A DNA stretch of 64,000 nt from Methylomonas montana (lineage in GTDB: Bacteria > Pseudomonadota > Gammaproteobacteria > Methylococcales > Methylomonadaceae). Each line of letters opens with the position of its first letter. The stretch's first letter is position 1. Made by a program: the position numbers and the translations under genes. Shown here piece after piece: positions 1 to 9,459 of this stretch. Below the pieces are notes generated by a model. It was not told where the DNA came from. It did not search any database and was given only the letters and a program-made list of their open reading frames with translations. The stretch covers positions 496,001 to 560,000 of the forward strand of contig NZ_CP129884.1 in the NCBI RefSeq assembly GCF_030490285.1, read 5' to 3'.

Positions 1-491
1 GGATTATTCGGATAGGCGATGAAAATCACGGACGGCCGCTGCTGGTCGATCGCTTGCAGCATTGCCGGCAGATCGAGCTCGAACTCGGCGGTCAACGGCA
101 CGCCGACATAGTTCAGGCCCAGGCTGCGGGCGATTTGTTTGTACATCACGAAGCCGGGTTCCGGCGCCAACACCGTGGCATCGCCGGCCAGCGCCATCAA
201 TAGAATCTGGATGATTTCGTCGGAACCGTTGCCCAGTAACAGTTCGGCATGGTCCGGAATGGCGTTGCTGCGCCGCAGGCTGGCGCATAAGGAGCGGCCG
301 GTCGGGTCCGGATAGCGATTGATCGGGCAGGTTTTCAGCGTTTCCAACCAGCGGTCTTGAATATCTTCCGGCCAGCTATACGGATTTTCCATGGCGTCGA
401 GTTTGATGAAATTGCTGGCATCGGCGACATGGTAGGCCGACATGGACAAGACTTCGGGGCGGAACAGATTGGCGAGCGGTTGGGTTGGCAT
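1..491 (-). CDS. hisC: Histidinol-phosphate aminotransferase, N-terminal part
   Basis: PLP-dependent aminotransferase of histidine synthesis, converting imidazole-acetol phosphate to histidinol phosphate. The gene starts at the ATG at 491 and runs off the left edge, so about 163 N-terminal residues are visible. They read as a class I/II aminotransferase: LFRPEV near the start, LDAMENPY, NRYPDP, LLGNGSDEII and, at the edge, IAYPNNP, the usual HisC cofactor-site motif. Codon phase is unbroken from 491 to 1. I see no strong ribosome-binding site before the ATG. The gene points the same way as hisD and hisG but lies 4.1 kb beyond them, on the far side of a retron island. In related bacteria hisG-hisD-hisC are normally contiguous. 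Confidence 0.93.
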   Translation of the reverse strand, partial: MPTQPLANLFRPEVLSMSAYHVADASNFIKLDAMENPYSWPEDIQDRWLETLKTCPINRYPDPTGRSLCASLRRSNAIPDHAELLLGNGSDEIIQILLMALAGDATVLAPEPGFVMYKQIARSLGLNYVGVPLTAEFELDLPAMLQAIDQQRPSVIFIAYPNN

Positions 492-720
492 GTTGTCAAA
501 CTCTGCGGAATTGGAACAAACGGCATGTAGCATGCCCGATCAAACTTGGGCGGCCGCGAAGGCAAAAAAATCGGCGGATTTTAACAAAGCGGAGGACGAA
601 CGCATAACCTTGAAAACCAGCCTGGTGCGTCCCCGTTGACGCGAATCGCGCGCGGCGGTGCGGGCGATACGGCGGGCGGATTCTAACACTGGTTTATGGA
701 GGTCGCAAAGGCATTAGGTT

Positions 721-983
721 GTGTCGCTACGCGACGGCCTATTTAGAAGTCGGGTCTCGGCCCGACAGCCGAGATACTTTTCTTTGCTTGTCCAAAGAAA
801 AGTATCCAAAAGAAAAGACACCCGGATGCCGCTTATTCCCTGCGCTCCGAAGGGTTTGAACGGGGTTTTCCGAAGGGGGCTTCCCAGCCCCTGCGGAAAC
901 GCGATGCATCCCTGCATCGCCCCTTGGGCTTATCCGTTAAAACCCTCCAGTGCTCGGCGCGGCAAACGGGACAAAACCCCTCC
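721..983 (+). repeat. Left copy of a ~263-bp dispersed repeat, inverted relative to 4306-4569
   Basis: This non-coding block begins GTGTCGCTACGCGACGG and contains the landmark AGTCGGGTCTCGGCCCGACA, a short palindrome, followed by a second hairpin built from TACTTTTCTTTG and CAAAGAAAAGTA. The reverse complement of 4306-4569 carries the same landmarks in the same order, including GGGGCTTCCCAGCCCCT and GATGC/CTCGG near the end, with small indels. Together the two copies bracket the retron island. Short open frames inside both copies encode similar arginine-rich peptides, but these look like by-products of the repeat rather than genes. Confidence 0.8.
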
Positions 984-1044
984 GCAAAATTCGAGACTGT
1001 TTAATATTTGTGAAGATTTTAGATTTTAGCGCCTCATGGCCTGG

Positions 1045-1075
1045 TTGCGACTTACGGCTTTACTTGTGCTATATT
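1045..1075 (+). promoter_or_regulatory. Candidate promoter of the retron
   Basis: TTGCGA at 1045-1050 and TATATT at 1070-1075 resemble sigma-70 -35 and -10 boxes with a rather long 19-bp spacer. Transcription would begin near 1081-1082, exactly where the predicted msr a1 segment starts, which is the main reason to favour it. Confidence 0.45.
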
Positions 1076-1080
1076 GCTAA

Positions 1081-1240
1081 ATACTCTTTACGCGTTTTAT
1101 ATGGAAATTTAAGTATGTCGGGCGTTCAGCCAGACTCAAATTTATTGATAAGATTTAGGCTGCGCAGAAGGCTTCTTCGGTCTTCCGCGTTGCTACAGCC
1201 CAAAGAAGCCTTCTGCGCTTCCTTAAAGGTAAAGAGTAAT
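1081..1240 (+). ncRNA. Predicted retron msr-msd non-coding RNA
   Basis: The region upstream of the effector has the expected retron RNA layout. The a1 segment TACTCTTTAC (1082-1091) is perfectly complementary to a2 GTAAAGAGTA (1229-1238). Just inside a1 a G at 1092 could serve as the branching guanosine. The msr part contains a short stem-loop at 1117-1135 (GTC-GGC paired with GCC-GAC around GTTCA). The msd part is a long hairpin: GCGCAGAAGGCTTCTT (1162-1177) pairs perfectly over 16 bp with 1203-1218 around a 25-nt loop. Order ncRNA-effector-RT matches Ec86-type retrons. The structure comes from reading the sequence by eye. The exact branch point and the msDNA ends are not determined. Confidence 0.72.
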
Positions 1241-1245
1241 TCAAG

Positions 1246-2103
1246 TTGGTAAAAGATTTACGATTAGAACATCTGAGTTCTTTCTCATTGAAAGGCTCAG
1301 AAGTTTCGCTGACTCCTCCTATCATATTTGCCTGTGGCGGCAATGCAGATGTTCGCTTACCTGAACCAAAATCCGTTCGTGGTTTCTTTATCGAACATAT
1401 TGTTTCAAGAGAGCCAGAGTTATTCTCTCATATCAGAATTGCTGAAAATTTCAAGGATTGGCTAAATGATTCGAAATATGCTGATCTTAAAACTTTCGAA
1501 GAAGATATTGCTCATATTTCATCTTTAATATTGATATTTTTAGAGAGTCCTGGAACTATTGCCGAGTTAGGGCTTTTTGCAACTTACGACAATTTAATAG
1601 ATAAGCTGATTATTTTTGTTAGTGAATTTCATTATAGTTCAGACTCGTTCATTAAGCTGGGTCTGTTGCGTTATCTTTCTGGTAAGAATGAAGATATAGT
1701 GCGTTGCTATCCTTGGGATGATAATAACCTAAAAAATACAGCAAAGTCAGTTATAAATGACATATCTGAAGATATTAAAGATTTGTTAAGTAAACATCAT
1801 AAAAGAGAAGTTTTTCAAGAAGAAAATCCGGGACATATTTCGTTTGTGATCTTTGAGATAATCTTGCTATTTAAGGCGTTGAAATATAATGAAATAATGG
1901 ACTCGCTAGAGTGTTTAGGTCTATGTATTTCTAAACAAAAACTAAACAGGTTTTTGTTTCTTCTTGAAAAGCTAGGCTTTATTTCAAAGAAAAGCTATGG
2001 AAGCGAATTTTACTATCCTTTGCAGAAGCAAAGCAGAGTTAGTCTTTCTCTGAAAGATAAAACAAAAAAGATCCTGATTACCCATAAGCCTCAGCTAATT
2101 TGA
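1246..2103 (+). pseudogene. Retron effector (NDT-like plus winged helix), 3' end cut off by an IS
   Basis: This is the effector of a type II (Ec86/St85-like) retron: an N-terminal nucleoside-deoxyribosyltransferase/N-glycosidase-like domain and a helical, winged-helix-like C-terminal part. The glycine motif FACGG sits at residues 28-32 and ESPGTIAELG at 100-109, matching the FLCGG and ESPGSFTELG motifs that I recall from the Ec86 effector. The start is a TTG at 1246, because an in-frame stop lies at 1237 and no earlier ATG exists. Codons to 2072 are native; the last nine residues (LITHKPQLI) are read from the inserted IS. If the IS and one target copy are removed, the frame continues through 3114-3234 to give 315 residues. 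The gene has therefore lost its last 39 residues. Whether the truncated protein is folded or toxic cannot be told. Confidence 0.88.
2065..2072. repeat. Target-site duplication, left copy
   Basis: AAAAAGAT directly abuts the left end of the IS and is repeated at 3106-3113 abutting the right end. An 8-bp duplication is normal for IS1595-family insertions. Confidence 0.93.
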
Positions 2104-3105
2104 GCAAACGGCCCGGCATGGGTGGAGAATTAGCCGCAGCGATGAGAAACCGCGGCATTATGGTTTGCAGATCGAATCTGCGATTAAAACGATAACAAAA
2201 CTCGGCCAGATAGCGGGGTAAATGTTTGGACTGAATGGCATGGTAAGTGCCATTGATGGCGCGCTTCACGTTACCGATCATGGTATTGACCCAGGCGAAT
2301 TCTTCTTTCGTCACGCTGTCAGGACCACCGCCGGTGACAATGGAGTAATGGTGACAACCGTGATCGAGCACGGCGGAAAAGCAAGCTAAGCCGTCCGAGT
2401 ACACCAGACTACCCGGCTGAAGATGATGGCCGGCCCAGCGCTTGATTTCGCTGTTGCGGAAGCCTTTGACGACATTCAAGTTCATCGCGATAGGATGGTG
2501 TTCCTTGTTCAGCGCCACCGCCGCGACAAAAGGCGTCTTGTTTTCCGAACCTCGCCCGCGTTTGCCACCCCGATGCTCGCCGCCCCAGTAAACGTCATCG
2601 AGTTGAATAATGCCGGTCAGCGGTTTGCGATCATCGCGCTCTTTCATTGCCTGCATGATCTTGTGCTTGAGGCTCCAGGCGGTGTTGTAGGAAACGCCGA
2701 TTTGCCGCTTCAAGGCTAAAGCCGACAAACTGGTTTTGGCTTGAGTCAGCAGATGAATCGCCAGAAACCACACGGTGAGCGGCAACTTGGTTTGTTCGAA
2801 CAGCGTACCGCTGATCAACGAGGTTTGGTGATGGCACGTCGTGCACTGATACAAATTGCGAGTCTTGATCACGCTATAGCGGCGGCGACCGCAGCCTGGG
2901 CATTGAAACCCGGATGGCCATCGCGCCTGAAATAGCCCTGCGGCACACTGGCTTTCAGTACCGTAGCGATTCATGAAATCCGTCAGGCTAAAGCCTTTTT
3001 GAAATTGGATCGGATTCTTTTTCATGCCACGATCTCCTGTCAGTTCATAGCTTTCATTGGACTAGCAGGATGCTCGTAAGTTGCTGAGGGTCGTGGGTAA
3101 TCAGG
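2073..3105 (-). mobile_element. Complete IS1595-family insertion sequence, 1033 bp
   Basis: The element is bounded by inverted repeats. The left end begins CCTGATTACCCATAAGCCTC. The right end, read as reverse complement, begins CCTGATTACCCACGACCCTC. The first 12 bases are identical and the similarity continues into CTCAGC. It is flanked by the 8-bp duplication AAAAAGAT. The transposase gene lies on the minus strand and its TAA stop is inside the left inverted repeat. Intact ends, perfect duplication and an intact gene suggest a fairly recent insertion. The element interrupts the retron effector and lies against the direction of retron transcription. Confidence 0.95.
2078..3025 (-). CDS. IS1595-family transposase
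   Basis: This 315-residue transposase has the two-part architecture of the family. An N-terminal zinc ribbon (CPGCG near residue 39 and CTTC near 57) recognises the ends, and a DDE-type ISXO2-like catalytic domain follows. Candidate catalytic acids are in LDDVYWGGEHRGGKRG and in VYSDGLACF, with the conserved EFAWVNTMIGNVKRAINGTY segment further on. The start at 3025 is preceded by AGGAG at a suitable distance. The frame is intact, so the element is probably active. It is transcribed against the retron and could produce antisense RNA to the effector 3' end. Confidence 0.93.
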   Translation of the reverse strand: MKKNPIQFQKGFSLTDFMNRYGTESQCAAGLFQARWPSGFQCPGCGRRRYSVIKTRNLYQCTTCHHQTSLISGTLFEQTKLPLTVWFLAIHLLTQAKTSLSALALKRQIGVSYNTAWSLKHKIMQAMKERDDRKPLTGIIQLDDVYWGGEHRGGKRGRGSENKTPFVAAVALNKEHHPIAMNLNVVKGFRNSEIKRWAGHHLQPGSLVYSDGLACFSAVLDHGCHHYSIVTGGGPDSVTKEEFAWVNTMIGNVKRAINGTYHAIQSKHLPRYLAEFCYRFNRRFDLQTIMPRFLIAAANSPPMPGRLLKLAEAYG

Positions 3106-3113
3106 AAAAAGAT
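3106..3113. repeat. Target-site duplication, right copy
   Basis: AAAAAGAT immediately after the right end of the IS, identical to 2065-2072. Confidence 0.93.
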
Positions 3114-3234
3114 TGATAAATCAGCTATAACCATGGCTGCAATGCAGTTTTACATGCAAGAGCCCAAAGAACGACATCGTCGAAGAATGCTTAGTAGCCT
3201 TCTTGTTAGTGAAGATTCTGGCGAAAAATTATGA
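3114..3234 (+). pseudogene. Displaced 3' end of the retron effector gene
   Basis: Joined to 1246-2072 this segment continues the effector frame: the split codon AT/T gives Ile, then DKSAITMAAMQFYMQEPKE and a basic stretch RHRRR, ending in a TGA at 3232-3234. That stop overlaps the ATG of the reverse transcriptase at 3231 as ATGA, the classic sign of translational coupling. Because of the IS it is now cut off from the rest of the gene and has no start of its own. Confidence 0.88.
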
Positions 3235-4181
3235 TTTTAAAATACCTGTCGAATTTGCTTAGTTTAGAAAAAAGTGAAATCCTTAGGTTTATTGCTTCGT
3301 CACCTCATCGTTATAAAGTTTATTCAATACCGAAAAGAAAAAAAGGTGAATTTAGGGTAATTGCCCAACCTTCTTTTCAGTTAAAATTTATTCAAAAAGC
3401 TATTTTGAAAGAGTTTTTTTCTGACCTTTCTGTGCATCGTAGCGCAATGGCTTACGTAAAAGGCAAAGGGATTAAAGATAATGCTTTAATGCATGCCGAT
3501 AATGTTTTTCTACTTAAAATGGATTTCCAAGATTTTTTTCCATCAATTAAGCCAGAAGACTTTATTGAGCATTTAAAATGGTCGACTAAATTTAATCTCT
3601 CGGAAGAGGATAAATTCGTTATTACCAGAGTTTTTTTCTGGTCGCCAGTTAGAGGCAAGCCTTTGGTCATGAGTATTGGTGCCCCTAGCTCTCCTTTTAT
3701 ATCAAATACTATCATGCAGCAATTTGACGAAAAAGTCGATTATTACTGTGTGGGAAATAGTATAACGTATTCGCGTTATGCTGATGATTTGATTTTTTCG
3801 ACATCTTTGCCGCAAGCGCTGTCTTTGGTTCCTAAATTTATTGAAGAAACCATCAAGACATTGCCATACCCAAGATTAAAAATTAATCGAGAAAAAACAG
3901 TTTTCTCCTCTAAAAAACACAATAGACATATAACAGGGCTCACAATAACTAATGACTCCAGATTGTCAATTGGAAGGGCTAAAAAAAGATATATAAGTAG
4001 TCTTGTACATAAGTACACGCTATCTCAATTAGATGTTGAACAGTTAAGTTATTTAAAAGGATACTTGGCATTTTGCCTTGATGTAGAAAATGATTTTGTA
4101 AAACGCCTAGAAAAAAAATATGGAAAAAATGTTATTTCTGAATTGCTTAGTGTTTCTAAAAATCCACAGGCAATCTGCTAA
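3231..4181 (+). CDS. Retron reverse transcriptase (Ec86/St85 type)
   Basis: This RNA-directed DNA polymerase uses the msr-msd RNA as primer and template to make msDNA, and with that msDNA it would hold the effector in check. It has 316 residues, near the usual length of about 320. The retron-specific X motif NALMH is at residues 84-88, the first metal-binding Asp is in LLKMDFQDFF (about 98), the YADD active site is at 183-186, and the Y-region motif ITGLTI (234-239) stands for VTG. Nothing is broken. The ATG at 3231 overlaps the ancestral effector stop. A weak ribosome-binding site suggests that it relied on coupling, which the IS has removed. The AT-rich, lysine-rich codon use differs from the neighbouring his genes. 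Confidence 0.95.
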   Translation: MILKYLSNLLSLEKSEILRFIASSPHRYKVYSIPKRKKGEFRVIAQPSFQLKFIQKAILKEFFSDLSVHRSAMAYVKGKGIKDNALMHADNVFLLKMDFQDFFPSIKPEDFIEHLKWSTKFNLSEEDKFVITRVFFWSPVRGKPLVMSIGAPSSPFISNTIMQQFDEKVDYYCVGNSITYSRYADDLIFSTSLPQALSLVPKFIEETIKTLPYPRLKINREKTVFSSKKHNRHITGLTITNDSRLSIGRAKKRYISSLVHKYTLSQLDVEQLSYLKGYLAFCLDVENDFVKRLEKKYGKNVISELLSVSKNPQAIC

Positions 4182-4305
4182 TTCCAGGGCAATAGGATGA
4201 GCTAAAAATAAGAGAAGTGCATTGTTCGCGAGTGATGCGCCTTTAGTGCCAGCACATCTTGCATTATAGATCTTTACATTTCATATTAGTTTTTGGCTGG
4301 ATTAC

Positions 4306-4569
4306 GGGAGGGTTTTATTCCCGTTATTTCGCCCCGAGCATCGCAGCTTTTGGCGAGATCAGCCCGCAGGGGAGCGGCAGGGATGCCGCTCGTTTTTGGA
4401 GGGGCTGGGAAGCCCCTTCTGAAAACCCTAGCCAAAAGTGAGGAGCGCAGGATAAAGGCGGAATTCTGGGTGGCCTTTTCTTTGAATACTTTTTTTGGCC
4501 ACGCAAAAGAAAGTATTTCGGCTGTCGGGCCGAGACCCGACTCAAAAATAACCGTCGCGGCAGCGACAC
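4306..4569 (-). repeat. Right copy of the dispersed repeat flanking the retron island
   Basis: The reverse complement begins GTGTCGCTGCCGCGACGG and contains AGTCGGGTCTCGGCCCGACA and GGGGCTTCCCAGCCCCT in the same order as 721-983. The two copies face each other as an imperfect inverted pair about 3.3 kb apart. The remaining bases between the reverse transcriptase and this copy (4182-4305) hold no recognisable feature. Confidence 0.8.
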
Positions 4570-4636
4570 AATATGACCGCTGGCGCGGTCACTCTGCGTT
4601 CCCACTCGGCGCGTAGGAACGAGGTCAAACTAATTT

Positions 4637-5938
4637 TCAAATTCTAAACTCCGCCGACCGCGCATGCGCAGTAAGACTCTCCCCCCGCGCCAACACCGAG
4701 GCAATCTTACCCAAGTTCTGCGCACCCACCGCCGAACAATTAATCAAACTGCTGCGTTTTTGAAAATCGTAAACGCCCAGCGGCGAGGAGTAACGGGCAG
4801 TGCTGGAGGTGGGCAGCACGTGGTTCGGCCCGGCGCAGTAGTCGCCCAGCGCTTCGGCTGTGTAACGGCCCATGAAGATCGCGCCGGCATTTTGGATTTG
4901 CGCACAAAGCGCTTCCGGATCGGCGACTGATAGTTCTAAATGTTCCGGCGCGATACGGTTGGCGACTTTGGCCGCTTCCGCTAAATCGGCCACCTTGATG
5001 AATGCGCCGCGACCGGTTAGCGAAGCGCGGATGATGTTGGCGCGTTCCATCTGCGGCAATAGCTTGTTGATACTGACTTCGACTTGTTTCAGAAAATCGG
5101 CGTCGTCGCTGATTAAAATGGCTTGGGCGTTTTCGTCGTGTTCGGCTTGCGAGAACATATCCATCGCGATCCAGTCCGGGTTGGTCTGGCCGTCGCAGAT
5201 GATCAAAATCTCGGACGGGCCGGCGATCATGTCGATGCCGACTTGGCCGAACACCAGTTTTTTAGCGGTGGCGACATAGATGTTGCCGGGGCCGACGATT
5301 TTATCCACCGCCGGAATCGATTCGGTGCCGTATGCCAATGCCGCGACGGCTTGGGCGCCACCGATGGTGAATACCCGGTCCACGCCGGCCACATAAGCCG
5401 CCGCCATGACTAGTGCATTGGTTTCGCCGCCCGGCGTGGGCACGACCATGATCAGTTCGCCGACGCCTGCGACTTTGGCCGGAATCGCGTTCATCAATAC
5501 CGAGGATGGGTAAGCGGCTTTGCCGCCCGGCACGTAAAGCCCGGCCTTATCCAATGCGGTGACTTTCTGGCCCAACACAGTGCCGTCCAGTTCGGTATAT
5601 TGCCAGGACTGCAATTTCTGATGCTCGGCATAAGCACGTACCCGGTCGGCGGCGGTTTGCAGCGCGATGGCCTGGGTGCTGGGCAGGGTGTCCCAAGCCG
5701 TTTTCAATGAACCGGAATCCAGTTCCAGTTCCGCGGCGGTCTTGAACGTGGTGGCGTCGAAGCGGTTGGTGTACTCCAATAAGGCTTTATCGCCGCGTTT
5801 TCTGACGTCGGCGATGATGTCCAATACCCGTTTGTGTATCTCTAAATCGTCGCTGGCATCCCAAGCCAATCGGGCTTGCAATTGTTCCCGAAAGTCGGCG
5901 GCGGCGCTGTCGAGGCGGAGCATTTTGATCGCAGTCAT
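4637..5938 (-). CDS. hisD: Histidinol dehydrogenase
   Basis: This zinc enzyme catalyses the last two steps of histidine synthesis: histidinol to histidinal to histidine with two NAD+. The 433-residue length is normal. Signature stretches include [12 protein letters not shown], the AGPSEIL segment, [13 protein letters not shown] (zinc and catalytic His region), and APEHLEL followed by [20 protein letters not shown]. It lies 4 bp downstream of hisG and ends only 67 bp before the dispersed repeat that begins the retron island. hisC, its usual next neighbour, is on the other side of that island. Confidence 0.97.
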   Translation of the reverse strand: MTAIKMLRLDSAAADFREQLQARLAWDASDDLEIHKRVLDIIADVRKRGDKALLEYTNRFDATTFKTAAELELDSGSLKTAWDTLPSTQAIALQTAADRVRAYAEHQKLQSWQYTELDGTVLGQKVTALDKAGLYVPGGKAAYPSSVLMNAIPAKVAGVGELIMVVPTPGGETNALVMAAAYVAGVDRVFTIGGAQAVAALAYGTESIPAVDKIVGPGNIYVATAKKLVFGQVGIDMIAGPSEILIICDGQTNPDWIAMDMFSQAEHDENAQAILISDDADFLKQVEVSINKLLPQMERANIIRASLTGRGAFIKVADLAEAAKVANRIAPEHLELSVADPEALCAQIQNAGAIFMGRYTAEALGDYCAGPNHVLPTSSTARYSSPLGVYDFQKRSSLINCSAVGAQNLGKIASVLARGESLTAHARSAEFRI

Positions 5939-5942
5939 GGCT

Positions 5943-6569
5943 TTACCTTTGCGCTAAGGTGGTTTCGAACTGGTCTATCAGTGCTTGAATGGCTTGGTGT
6001 TTCATTTTCATTGCCGCCTTATTGACCACCAGTCGAGAGGTGATGTTGGCGATTAGTTCCCGTGGCTCCAGGCCGTTGGCCTTGAGGGTGTTGCCGGTAT
6101 CGACCAAATCGACGATGCAGTCGGCCAAACCGACCAACGGCGCCAGTTCCATCGAACCGTACAGCTTGATGATTTCGGCCTGAATGCCCAGATCGGCGAA
6201 ATAGCGTTGCGCGGTTTTCACGTATTTAGTGGCGACCCGCAAGCGGCCTTTCACTTCCGGCGCGTTGACCGGACCGGCGGTCATCAGCCGACAGCCGGCG
6301 ATACCTAAATCCAGCGGTTCGTAGAGACTTTCCGCGCCATGCTCCAGCAGCACGTCCTTGCCGGCGATGCCCAGGTCCGCCGCGCCGTATTCGACGAAAG
6401 TCGGCACGTCGGTGGCGCGGATGATCACCAACTGCACGTCGGGGCGGGTGGTTTGCAGAATCAGTTTGCGGCTTTTATCGGGGTCGTCTATCGGCCGAAT
6501 GCCGGCCTGTTCCAGAAAGGGCAATGCTTCTTCGTAAATACGGCCTTTGGATACGGCAATGGTCAACAT
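5943..6569 (-). CDS. hisG: ATP phosphoribosyltransferase, short form
   Basis: This is the first enzyme of histidine synthesis, joining ATP and PRPP. At 208 residues it is the short form that lacks the C-terminal regulatory domain and needs the HisZ subunit for activity and feedback control; hisZ is not in this window. Recognisable stretches are [20 protein letters not shown], the [13 protein letters not shown] substrate-binding segment and the PRPP-site-like [17 protein letters not shown]. It is the middle gene of murA-hisG-hisD, with 15 bp after murA and 4 bp before hisD. Confidence 0.95.
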   Translation of the reverse strand: MLTIAVSKGRIYEEALPFLEQAGIRPIDDPDKSRKLILQTTRPDVQLVIIRATDVPTFVEYGAADLGIAGKDVLLEHGAESLYEPLDLGIAGCRLMTAGPVNAPEVKGRLRVATKYVKTAQRYFADLGIQAEIIKLYGSMELAPLVGLADCIVDLVDTGNTLKANGLEPRELIANITSRLVVNKAAMKMKHQAIQALIDQFETTLAQR

Positions 6570-6584
6570 GGCTTTGCGATAAGG

Positions 6585-7883
<1,299 letters not shown>

Positions 7884-8195
7884 TTACTGCGTGTGAGTTG
7901 CAAAATATTCGGTTTCGTCGAAGCCGCTGAGCTTGGCCAGCGCCATCAACTGCGCGGGGACGTTTTTGAAGGACAGTTTAACCCGGCCCATGCGGCTGAG
8001 TCTGATCCATTCGATCATCAGCGCCAGACCGGCGCTGTCGGTGGTTTGCACTTTGGCCAGATCGATGCAAATGGCGTCCATGCCTTTCAGAAATTTGAAA
8101 GATTTTAAAGTCTGCTTGTCGATGTTGGCGAAGGTCAGATTGCCTTCAACGGTAAAATGGCCGGGGGCTTGTTCGGTCAATGACAGCACGGACAT
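7884..8195 (-). CDS. mlaB: MlaB, STAS-domain subunit of the Mla lipid transporter
   Basis: This 103-residue cytoplasmic STAS-domain protein binds the MlaF ATPase and stabilises the MlaFEDB complex that moves phospholipids between the two membranes. The conserved TTDSAGLALMIEWIR helix start, where a Thr/Ser sits at the tip of the STAS fold, is visible near residues 52-66. Its ATG overlaps the mlaD stop as TAATG, so the two are translationally coupled. In Escherichia coli mlaC sits between mlaD and mlaB; here nothing does. Confidence 0.88.
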   Translation of the reverse strand: MSVLSLTEQAPGHFTVEGNLTFANIDKQTLKSFKFLKGMDAICIDLAKVQTTDSAGLALMIEWIRLSRMGRVKLSFKNVPAQLMALAKLSGFDETEYFATHTQ

Positions 8196-8659
8196 TATTT
8201 GCCTTCCGCCTTATTCAGCATGAATTTACCGATCATTTCTTCCAGCACGATAGCCGAGCTGGTGATGTCCAGGGTGCTTTTGTCTTTCAAAAACTCCTCG
8301 GACGAGCCGGGATCGATGCTGATGTATTGCTCGCCCAACAGGCCGGCGGTATAGATGCTAGCACCGGAATCGGAAGGCAGGTTGTTGTATTGCGATTCGA
8401 TGCGCATTTCCACGATGGATTCGTGGCTTTCCTTGTCCAGCCTGATCGCCGAAACCCGGCCGATACGCACGCCGGCGACCGATACCGGCGATTTAACTTT
8501 CAAGCCGCCGGAGTTTTGAAAGTGGGCGATCACCGTATAGCTGTCGTTGCTGCTGTATGTGCCGAGGTTACTGACTTGCAGAGCCATGTAAAACAGCGCG
8601 GCGATGCCGCTGGCGACAAAAAAACCGACCAGGGTGTCCTGGGTCTTGGAATGCTGCAT
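8195..8659 (-). CDS. mlaD: MlaD, MCE-domain lipid-binding subunit
   Basis: This is an inner-membrane-anchored MCE protein that forms the periplasmic hexameric ring of the Mla transporter. One N-terminal membrane segment (TLVGFFVASGIAALFYMALQV) precedes the MCE domain (GLKVKSPVSVAGVRIGRV ... GLLGEQYISIDPG). An in-frame TTG lies 15 bases upstream, but the ATG at 8659 is preferred: it follows GGAG by nine bases and does not overlap mlaE. The 154-residue length is typical. Order mlaF-mlaE-mlaD-mlaB is one tight operon. Confidence 0.92.
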   Translation of the reverse strand: MQHSKTQDTLVGFFVASGIAALFYMALQVSNLGTYSSNDSYTVIAHFQNSGGLKVKSPVSVAGVRIGRVSAIRLDKESHESIVEMRIESQYNNLPSDSGASIYTAGLLGEQYISIDPGSSEEFLKDKSTLDITSSAIVLEEMIGKFMLNKAEGK

Positions 8660-8660
8660 G

Positions 8661-9443
8661 TTAAATGTCTCCAAACATGAGTGCGGTTAGAATGAAATCG
8701 AGTGCCAGAACCGAGAAAGCCGAATTGACCACGGTGCGGGTGGTGGCGCGGCTGACGCCTTCCGAGGTGGGTATCGCGTCGTAGCCTTCGAACAAGGCAA
8801 TCCAGGACACCACGAAGCCGAATACCACGCTTTTGATGATGCCGTTGACGATGTCTTCCCGAAAATCGATGTTGGCCTGCATCTGCGCCCAGAATGCGCC
8901 GTCGTCGACGCCGAGCATGCCGACGCCGACCATGAAGCCGCCCATCACGCCGATCGCGCTGAACAAGGCGGCCAGCAAGGGCATGGAAATAAAACCGGCC
9001 AAAAAGCGCGGCGAGATGATGCGTTTGATAGGGTCGACCGCCATCATTTCCATGCCGGATAGCTGTTCGGTGGCTTTCATCAAGCCGATCTCCGCGGTTA
9101 ATGCCGAGCCGGCGCGGCCGGCGAATAATAGCGCGGACACCACCGGTCCCAGTTCGCGCACCAAGGACGCGGCCACCATCACGCCCAGGGATTCTTCGGC
9201 GCCGAAGTCGGAGAGAATGTTAAAACCTTGCAAACCGAGCACCATGCCGACGAACAGGCCGGAGATGGTGATGATCAGAAACGATAGCACGCCGACCGAA
9301 TACATTTGCTTGAGCAGCAAGTTGGGGCGCGGCAACACATCGCCGATGCCGGTCAGCGTGTGAGTCAGAAAAAACGTGCCGCGGCCGAGCTTGGCAAAGC
9401 TGCTGCGGGTGGTTTTGCCCAAGTTTTGCAGAAATTGAAGCAT
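8661..9443 (-). CDS. mlaE: MlaE, membrane permease of the Mla transporter
   Basis: This 260-residue MlaE-family permease lies in the inner membrane and works with MlaF, MlaD and MlaB in glycerophospholipid transport that maintains outer-membrane asymmetry. It shows several hydrophobic helices ([40 protein letters not shown]) and the conserved [27 protein letters not shown] region that contacts the ATPase. It ends one base before the mlaD start and lies 16 bp after mlaF. Confidence 0.96.
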   Translation of the reverse strand: MLQFLQNLGKTTRSSFAKLGRGTFFLTHTLTGIGDVLPRPNLLLKQMYSVGVLSFLIITISGLFVGMVLGLQGFNILSDFGAEESLGVMVAASLVRELGPVVSALLFAGRAGSALTAEIGLMKATEQLSGMEMMAVDPIKRIISPRFLAGFISMPLLAALFSAIGVMGGFMVGVGMLGVDDGAFWAQMQANIDFREDIVNGIIKSVVFGFVVSWIALFEGYDAIPTSEGVSRATTRTVVNSAFSVLALDFILTALMFGDI

Positions 9444-9459
9444 CGATAATTAAATGTGG

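Noticed and set aside
721-1029. Arginine-rich frame of about 100 codons in the left repeat, with a similar one antisense at 4324-4605
   Set aside because: Both follow from the dispersed repeat sequence and its hairpins. They have no ribosome-binding site and are not protein-like.
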